Part shown: piece by piece, positions 1 to 5,222 of the stretch
Layout of the letters: each line of letters begins with the position of its first letter
Position numbering within the stretch: the first letter of the stretch is position 1
Source of the DNA: Longimicrobium sp.
Lineage (GTDB): Bacteria > Gemmatimonadota > Gemmatimonadetes > Longimicrobiales > Longimicrobiaceae
Reading direction: 5' to 3'
DNA: 5,222 bases
Assembly: GCA_030446945.1 (NCBI GenBank)
Contig: JAUJMI010000287.1
Span: forward strand, 1-5,222
Position numbers and translations under genes: made by a program
The notes under the pieces: generated by a model
Told to the model about the DNA's origin: nothing
The model's input: only the letters and a program-made list of their open reading frames with translations
The model's database searches: none

Positions 1-723
1 CACGTCACCAAGGGCGGCGGGATTGCGGGGCCCAAGACGCTGGAGCACATCGTGGACACGGTGCTGTACTTTGAGAGCGCGGGCGGGCTGGACAACCGCG
101 TGCTGCGCGCCACCAAGAACCGCTTCGGCGGGGTGGACGAGATCGGTGTTTTCCGGATGACGGCCGAGGGACTCGTCCCGGTCGGCAACCCGTCCGAGCT
201 CTTTCTCGGCGAGCGTACGCAGGGCACCTCCGGTTCCGCCGTCGTGGCCACGATGGAGGGGACCCGCCCGCTCCTGGTGGAGGTGCAGGCGCTGGCCGCA
301 AAGGCCTCATACGGCGCGCCGCAGCGCGTGAGCACCGGGCTCGACCACAAGCGGCTGGCGCTCCTGCTGGCGGTGATGGAGAAGCGCGCGGGGATCCCGT
401 TCGGGCAGCTCGACGTCTTCCTCAACGTGGTCGGCGGGCTGCGGCTGGCGGAGACGGCGGGGGACGTGGCGGTGGCGGTGGCGCTCGCGTCCAGCGTCTT
501 CGACCGGCCGGTGTCGGCGGACGCGGTGTTCATCGGCGAGCTGGGACTGGGGGGCGAGCTTCGCCCCGTGGGGCAGATGGAGCGGCGGCTGGCGGAGGCG
601 GCGCGGATGGGCTTCAAGACCGCGTATCTCTCGCCGCGCGCCCGCCCGCGGAAGCCGTCGGCGGGGATCCGCATCGTGGAAACTGAGGACGTGAAGGCCC
701 TTGTCGAACGTATCTTCGGCTGA
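1..723 (+). CDS. radA: DNA repair protein RadA (Sms), C-terminal part, 5' truncated by window
   Basis: The reading frame is open from base 1 to a TGA at 721-723, giving 240 residues. RadA is usually about 450 residues, so the N-terminal zinc finger and Walker A lie outside the window. RadA is a RecA-like, DnaB-type ATPase that promotes branch migration and processing of recombination intermediates. The visible part begins in the end of the ATPase core (H-V-T-K, then A-G-P-K-T-L-E-H and D-T-V-L-Y-F-E). The RadA-specific KNRFG motif follows at fragment residues 39-43 (bases 115-129), then E-G-T-R-P-L-L-V-E-V-Q-A-L. From about residue 120 there is the Lon-protease-like domain (D-V-F-L-N-V-V-G-G, G-E-L-G-L-G-G-E-L-R-P-V). 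Around A-E-T-A-G-D, where Lon carries its catalytic serine, this protein appears to have alanine. That fits the known non-proteolytic, scaffold role of the domain in RadA. The 3' end overlaps ispD by 23 bases. An internal GTG at 52 is not the real start, because RadA homology continues upstream of it. Confidence 0.95.
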   Translation, partial: HVTKGGGIAGPKTLEHIVDTVLYFESAGGLDNRVLRATKNRFGGVDEIGVFRMTAEGLVPVGNPSELFLGERTQGTSGSAVVATMEGTRPLLVEVQALAAKASYGAPQRVSTGLDHKRLALLLAVMEKRAGIPFGQLDVFLNVVGGLRLAETAGDVAVAVALASSVFDRPVSADAVFIGELGLGGELRPVGQMERRLAEAARMGFKTAYLSPRARPRKPSAGIRIVETEDVKALVERIFG

Positions 724-1414
724 CGCGCCGCGAGCCGCCGCGGTGGTCGTGGCGGGGGGCTCGGGGCGGCGGATGGGCGGCGCCGTCCGCAAGCAGTACC
801 TGGAGGTGGGCGGCGCTCCCGTCCTGCTGCGCGCCGTGATGCCGTTCGTGGACCACCCCGCTGTCGGCACCGTCGTGGTCGTCCTGCCGCCTGAGGACGT
901 CGACGCGCCGCCGAGCTGGCTCGCGGGGCTCCCGGTGGCGATCGTGGCGGGGGGCGCGGAACGCGGAGATTCGGTGTGGAACGGGCTCCTCGCCACGCCT
1001 GGCGACGCGCCCGCGGTGCTGGTGCACGACGGGGCGCGGCCGTTCGTCTCCGCCGGGATCATCGACCGCGTGCTCGCCGCCTGCTCCCAAGGCGGTGCGG
1101 TCGCGGCGGTTCAGGTTACGGACACGGTAAAGGAAGTCGGGCCGGACAGGATCATTTGCGGCACCCCCGACCGCGAGCGCCTCTGGCGTGCGCAGACGCC
1201 GCAGGGGTTCCCGCGCGCCGCCCTCCTCCGCGCCTACCAGCGCGCCCGCGCGGAGGGCGCCGCGGCCACCGACGACGCGGCGATCTTCGAGCGGTACGAG
1301 GGGTCCGTGCGCGTGGTGGCGGGCTCCGAGCGCAACATCAAGGTCACGCGTCCGGCCGATCTGCTGATGGCGGAGGCGCTTGCCCTTGCTCCGGACGCGG
1401 GAGCGGGTGAATGA
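701..1414 (+). CDS. ispD: 2-C-methyl-D-erythritol 4-phosphate cytidylyltransferase
   Basis: IspD joins MEP and CTP to give CDP-methylerythritol and pyrophosphate, the third step of the non-mevalonate isoprenoid pathway, in the cytoplasm. The 237 residues fit the family (about 230). The N-terminal nucleotide-binding loop is A-G-G-S-G-R-R-M-G (residues 18-26), followed by K-Q-Y-L with Lys31. V-H-D-G-A-R-P holds Asp110, L-W-R-A-Q-T-P-Q-G-F and T-D-D-A-A follow, and N-I-K-V-T with Lys214 is near the C-terminus. Arg24, Lys31 and Lys214 correspond to Arg20, Lys27 and Lys213 of the E. coli enzyme. One oddity is arginine (Arg30) where most homologues have proline before K-Q. The start is the TTG at 701: an in-frame TGA at 692-694 excludes anything further upstream. 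The next candidate, GTG at 743, would remove residues just ahead of the first beta strand. A purine-rich TGAGGA at 684-689 could be the ribosome binding site. The 23-base overlap with radA suggests translational coupling. No ispF follows, although it often does elsewhere. Confidence 0.95.
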   Translation: MSNVSSADAPRAAAVVVAGGSGRRMGGAVRKQYLEVGGAPVLLRAVMPFVDHPAVGTVVVVLPPEDVDAPPSWLAGLPVAIVAGGAERGDSVWNGLLATPGDAPAVLVHDGARPFVSAGIIDRVLAACSQGGAVAAVQVTDTVKEVGPDRIICGTPDRERLWRAQTPQGFPRAALLRAYQRARAEGAAATDDAAIFERYEGSVRVVAGSERNIKVTRPADLLMAEALALAPDAGAGE

Positions 1415-1464
1415 TGAAAGAGGACGCCAACACGCCGCCGGCCGCGCCGCGACTCCGCGGGTGA
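1411..1464 (+). CDS. possible 17-residue small ORF bridging ispD and the phosphatase gene
   Basis: An ATG at 1411 overlaps the ispD stop as ATGA, and the frame runs 17 codons to a TGA at 1462-1464. The predicted peptide is MMKEDANTPPAAPRLRG, which matches no family I know. A Shine-Dalgarno-like GGGAG at 1399-1403 sits 7 bases before the ATG, which is better than anything in front of the following phosphatase gene. The stop overlaps a GTG at 1461 that is in frame with the phosphatase. The ORF could therefore carry ribosomes from ispD to the next gene. It is short enough to be chance, and coding status is unproven. Confidence 0.25.
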   Translation: MMKEDANTPPAAPRLRG

Positions 1465-1490
1465 GCCGCGCGCCTCAACCCTGTCGCACC

Positions 1491-1994
1491 ATGACCGATC
1501 CGGCCGGCGATGCGCCGACCACCGCCACCTTCAACATCCTCTTCGTCTGCACCGGCAACACCTGCCGCTCGGCGATGGCGGAGGGGATCGCCCGGCGCGA
1601 GCTGGAGGAGCGCGGGTGGCGCCACGTGCGCGTCGCCTCGGCGGGGCTCTCGGCGCGCGACGGCGACAGCGCGGCCGGCAACGCCGTCGCGGTGGCGCAG
1701 AGGCACGGCGTGGAACTGGACACGCACCGCACCCGCGCGCTGACGCCCGACCTGCTGGAGCGCGCGGACCTGGTGCTGGCCATGAGCCCGGGGCACCTGG
1801 ACGCGGTGCGCCGTTTCGGCGCGGGCGAGAAGGCGGCGCTCCTGTCCTCCTTCGCCGCGGGCGACGACCCGCGCGCGCGCGGCGTCCGCGACCCCTTCGG
1901 CGGCCCGGTGCAGGCGTACGAGAACACCTACGCGGAGCTGCGGCGGCTGATCGGCGGAGCGCTGGACCGGCTGGCGCCGATTCTCCACCCGTGA
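1491..1994 (+). CDS. ywlE: low-molecular-weight phosphatase, YwlE-like (protein-arginine or protein-tyrosine phosphatase)
   Basis: This 167-residue cytoplasmic enzyme belongs to the low-molecular-weight tyrosine phosphatase superfamily (usually about 150 residues). The P-loop C-X5-R is C-T-G-N-T-C-R-S, with nucleophile Cys20 and phosphate-binding Arg26. The general-acid loop is D-P-F-G-G with Asp134. The P-loop and the D-P-F-G-G loop match Bacillus subtilis YwlE, which removes phosphate from phospho-arginine on proteins. In YwlE the threonine inside the P-loop (here Thr24), in place of the isoleucine common in tyrosine phosphatases, is the known determinant of arginine specificity. Arginine phosphatase is therefore the preferred call, with tyrosine phosphatase the alternative. 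The start is chosen at ATG 1491, about 13 residues before the first strand (F-N-I-L-F-V-C). An in-frame GTG at 1461 would add 10 residues and overlap the small ORF stop. Neither start has a clear Shine-Dalgarno. The stop overlaps the aroE start as GTGA. Confidence 0.9.
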   Translation: MTDPAGDAPTTATFNILFVCTGNTCRSAMAEGIARRELEERGWRHVRVASAGLSARDGDSAAGNAVAVAQRHGVELDTHRTRALTPDLLERADLVLAMSPGHLDAVRRFGAGEKAALLSSFAAGDDPRARGVRDPFGGPVQAYENTYAELRRLIGGALDRLAPILHP

Positions 1995-2818
1995 CCGTGG
2001 TCCCGAGTGCCTCCACGCGGCTCTTTGGGCTGCTGGGCGACCCCGTATCGCACTCGCTCTCCCCCGCCTTCCAGAACGCCGCCCTGCGCGCCGCCGGGCT
2101 GGACGGGGTGTACGTCGCCCTCCGCTGCGCGCCGTCCGAGGTCGAGGGGCTGATCCGCGGGATCGCGCGAGCGGGCGGCGGCGGCAACGTCACCGTCCCG
2201 CACAAGGAGGTCGCCGCCGCCGCCGTCGACCGGCGCACCGCGACGGTGGAGCGCACGGGTGCGTGCAACACCTTCTGGCTGCAGGACGGCGAGGTGTGGG
2301 GCGACAACACGGACGTAGCCGGCGCCCGCGCCGCCATCCGCGCCGTCGCGGGGGAGGAGACGCCCGAATCCGTCCTCTTGATCGGCGCGGGGGGCGCGGC
2401 GCGCGCGGCGCTGTGCGCGCTGGAGGGCTCCGCCCGGCGCGTCGCGCTCCTGAACCGCGGCCTCGAACGCGCGCACGAGCTCGCCGCGCGCTTCGCCTCG
2501 GAGTCGCTGCGGATCGAGGTCCTTTCGCTGGACGCCGACCTCTCGGATCGGCGCTTCGATCTCGCGATCAACTCCACCTCGCTCGGCCTTCGCCCCAGCG
2601 ACCCGCTTCCCTCCACGGGGGGCGCGCGATTCGCCGCCGCGCTGGACCTGGTCTATGCGCCGAACGGCACGCCGTGGGTGCACCACGTGCGCGCCCACGG
2701 CATCCCCGCCGCGGACGGCAAGGAGATGCTGCTGCAGCAGGGCGCCGCCGCATTCCGCCGCTGGTGGAGAGCCGAGCCGCCCGTCGATGCGATGCGCGCG
2801 GCGTTGGGCTGGGGCTGA
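1991..2818 (+). CDS. aroE: shikimate dehydrogenase (NADP+)
   Basis: AroE reduces 3-dehydroshikimate to shikimate with NADPH, the fourth step of the shikimate pathway to aromatic amino acids. The protein has 275 residues, the normal length. The N-terminal substrate domain has S-H-S-L-S-P (residues 20-25, shikimate-binding serines), N-V-T-V-P-H-K with catalytic Lys72, and D-N-T-D with Asp108. The cofactor domain has the G-A-G-G-A-A loop at 132-137 and N-R (155-156) followed by E-R-A, the usual contact for the NADP 2'-phosphate. N-S-T-S-L-G-L, D-L-V-Y-A-P (219-224) and M-L-L-Q-Q-G-A (246-252) complete the family pattern, so it appears intact and active. A glycine run just before N-V-T-V is slightly unusual. 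The start is GTG 1991, overlapping the phosphatase stop by 4 bases. GTG 1997, two codons later, is also possible. Translation is probably coupled to the upstream gene. It is the last gene of this string. Confidence 0.95.
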   Translation: MTVVPSASTRLFGLLGDPVSHSLSPAFQNAALRAAGLDGVYVALRCAPSEVEGLIRGIARAGGGGNVTVPHKEVAAAAVDRRTATVERTGACNTFWLQDGEVWGDNTDVAGARAAIRAVAGEETPESVLLIGAGGAARAALCALEGSARRVALLNRGLERAHELAARFASESLRIEVLSLDADLSDRRFDLAINSTSLGLRPSDPLPSTGGARFAAALDLVYAPNGTPWVHHVRAHGIPAADGKEMLLQQGAAAFRRWWRAEPPVDAMRAALGWG

Positions 2819-2899
2819 CGGACGCTGGTTCAGAGGTGAGGCTGGTTCGGTGCAGACCGCGAGGGCGGAGCGGGGAGGGCACGGGCAGCCATGTGGGAC

Positions 2900-2920
2900 G
2901 GCCCCTACGAGGTTGGGGCC
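2900..2920. repeat. 6-bp perfect inverted repeat
   Basis: GGCCCC at 2900-2905 and GGGGCC at 2915-2920 are exact reverse complements around a 9-base loop (TACGAGGTT). It lies 82 bases after the aroE stop and no T-tract follows, so it is not a standard intrinsic terminator. It is the first of three serial palindromes in this spacer. Confidence 0.45.
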
Positions 2921-2949
2921 TGAGGCGTGGGTCGAGGAGGGCGGAGGGA

Positions 2950-2969
2950 GGGCGCGATGATTCGCGCCC
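2950..2969. repeat. 8-bp perfect inverted repeat with 4-base loop
   Basis: GGGCGCGA at 2950-2957 and TCGCGCCC at 2962-2969 are exact reverse complements around TGAT. The stem is tight and GC-rich. It could act as a T-less terminator, a protein-binding palindrome, or part of a repeat cassette. Nothing in the sequence separates these options. Confidence 0.55.
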
Positions 2970-2999
2970 GGCGAGACGCCTGCGCGGCGCGCGGATTTC

Positions 3000-3055
3000 G
3001 CCCCCTCTCCCGATAACAGGGGGCACAGCCCTCTCCTGGTATCGGAAGAGGGGGC
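3000..3055. repeat. 56-base long hairpin (16-bp stem, one mismatch)
   Basis: GCCCCCTCTCCCGATA (3000-3015) pairs with 3040-3055 at 15 of 16 positions, the only mismatch being at 3046. The 24-base interior can fold further: CAGG (3017-3020) with CCTG (3035-3038) and GGGC (3021-3024) with GCCC (3028-3031), leaving a TCT bulge and an ACA loop. There is no downstream T run. Candidates are a REP/MITE-like dispersed element or a Rho-independent-like stop for the aroE transcript. The conserved look of the arms and the G-rich tail favours a dispersed element, which is inference. Confidence 0.7.
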
Positions 3056-3107
3056 AGCGAGTGTAACGAGCGGGGGTGAGGGCCGCCCCCGCCTTCCCAT
3101 ATACCCG

Positions 3108-4915
<1,808 letters not shown>

Positions 4916-4943
4916 AGCGAGGCCGCTTGCATCGGTGAAAAGG

Positions 4944-5025
4944 GTGCGTCGGTGCGTGGGTGCGTCAGTGCGCGGGCAACCGCGATCACCGGGCGCACTC
5001 ACGCACTGACGCACTCACGCACTTC
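4944..5025. repeat. inverted repeat built from 8-base tandem units, between gap and pgk
   Basis: The left arm is four 8-base units: GTGCGTCG (4944), GTGCGTGG (4952), GTGCGTCA (4960) and GTGCGCGG (4968). The right arm is four units of the complementary type: CGCACTCA (4994), CGCACTGA (5002), CGCACTCA (5010) and CGCACTTC (5018). The best pairing joins 4952-4976 with 4998-5022. Of these 25 positions, 22 are Watson-Crick, two are G-T (4959/5015 and 4975/4999) and one is C-A (4973/5001), with a 21-base loop. The hairpin ends 15 bases before the pgk ATG and no T-tract follows. Roles such as mRNA stabiliser for gap, attenuator for pgk, or a dispersed repeat are all possible. Confidence 0.8.
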
Positions 5026-5037
5026 ATCACGGGAAGC

Positions 5038-5222
5038 ATGAACAGGAAAACCATCGCCGACCTCCGCGCCGACGAGATCCAGGGGCGCCGCGTGGTCGTT
5101 CGCGTAGATTACAACGTGCCGCTGGACGACGCGGGCAAGATCACGGACGACACGCGTATCCGGGCCACCCTTCCCACGCTCGACTCGCTCCTCCAGCAGG
5201 GCGCCAAGGTGGTGCTGCTGGC
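5038..5222 (+). CDS. pgk: phosphoglycerate kinase, N-terminal part, 3' truncated by window
   Basis: Sixty-one complete codons are visible, against about 390-400 residues for the family. Pgk transfers phosphate from 1,3-bisphosphoglycerate to ADP, the first ATP-yielding step of glycolysis and the step after Gap. The signature is R-V-D-Y-N-V-P (residues 22-28), where Arg22, Asp24 and Asn26 belong to the 3-phosphoglycerate site, followed by I-T-D-D-T-R-I-R (35-42). Tyr25 replaces the more usual phenylalanine in R-V-D-F-N-V-P, a conservative change. The start is ATG 5038. GGGA at 5031-5034 is a weak, close Shine-Dalgarno. The start lies just beyond the repeat hairpin in the gap-pgk spacer, so folding there might affect initiation. 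The gene probably shares a transcript with gap. Confidence 0.95.
   Translation, partial: MNRKTIADLRADEIQGRRVVVRVDYNVPLDDAGKITDDTRIRATLPTLDSLLQQGAKVVLL

Larger units (their letters stand above)
2819..3107. other. palindrome-rich intergenic region with no gene
   Basis: This 289-base spacer separates aroE from comF. Reading frames that cross it show no recognisable protein, and I call no gene here. It is G-rich in its first half and contains at least three inverted repeats beginning near 2900, 2950 and 3000, listed separately. A small perfect stem, GGCG/CGCC with an AGA loop, lies at 2970-2980. A short direct repeat GCTGGTTC occurs at 2824-2831 and 2841-2848. The tail 3056-3085 holds the spaced repeat CGAG-tgtaa-CGAG followed by a G-rich stretch. 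The overall look is that of a dispersed intergenic repeat cassette, as I recall from Longimicrobium-type genomes. That resemblance is from memory and untested. No convincing promoter for comF could be picked out. Confidence 0.6.

Noticed and set aside
1531..2616. A 361-codon minus-strand open frame opposite the phosphatase and aroE
   Set aside because: The Arg/Ala/Ser/Pro-rich translation without motifs is a shadow of the sense genes.
3000..3055. Classic Rho-independent terminator after aroE
   Set aside because: The stem is strong but no T-tract follows, and it lies about 180 bases past the stop. It is kept as a repeat or hairpin instead.
2263..3066. A plus-strand open frame running from aroE into the spacer
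   Set aside because: It is out of frame with aroE, rich in Arg and Gly, and has no recognisable domain. It exists because GC-rich DNA has few stops.
3091..3107. Possible -10-like CATATACC just before comF
   Set aside because: There is no -35-like partner at a suitable distance, and it lies too close to the start codon to be convincing.
4944..5025. CRISPR-like or origin-type iteron array
   Set aside because: The units are only 8 bases, contiguous without spacers, and arranged as two opposed arms. The site lies between metabolic genes with no replication or cas genes in view.

Overview
This is a strongly GC-rich bacterial window with seven protein genes, all on the + strand. No RNA genes, CRISPR arrays or insertion sequences are visible. 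GC-rich codon choice, the palindrome-rich intergenic DNA and several gene starts without a clear Shine-Dalgarno suggest a Gemmatimonadota-type organism (Longimicrobium-like). That placement rests on remembered resemblance, not a search, and is tentative.

Region 1 (1-2818) is a compact gene string: the C-terminal half of radA (DNA repair ATPase), ispD (MEP isoprenoid pathway), a low-molecular-weight phosphatase with the P-loop of protein-arginine phosphatases (YwlE type), and aroE (shikimate dehydrogenase). The genes overlap or abut through ATGA/GTGA junctions, so they are probably one transcription unit with translational coupling. A possible 17-codon ORF bridges ispD and the phosphatase.

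Region 2 (2819-3107) has no gene. It holds a series of inverted repeats, the last and largest being a 56-base near-perfect hairpin, and looks like a dispersed-repeat or terminator region separating two transcription units.

Region 3 (3108-5222) carries a ComF-family phosphoribosyltransferase, gap (glyceraldehyde-3-phosphate dehydrogenase) and the start of pgk (phosphoglycerate kinase, cut by the window end). Gap and Pgk catalyse consecutive glycolytic steps. The gap-pgk spacer contains an unusual hairpin whose two arms are each made of 8-base tandem repeats.

All seven genes belong to known families and no wholly new system is evident. The most interesting point is a link to protein-arginine phosphorylation. 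In Bacillus the arginine kinase gene mcsB lies in a cluster that also holds clpC, radA and ispD. Here radA and ispD are followed directly by a YwlE-like phosphatase, the enzyme that reverses McsB. The other points worth checking are the two repeat-rich spacers and the small bridging ORF.
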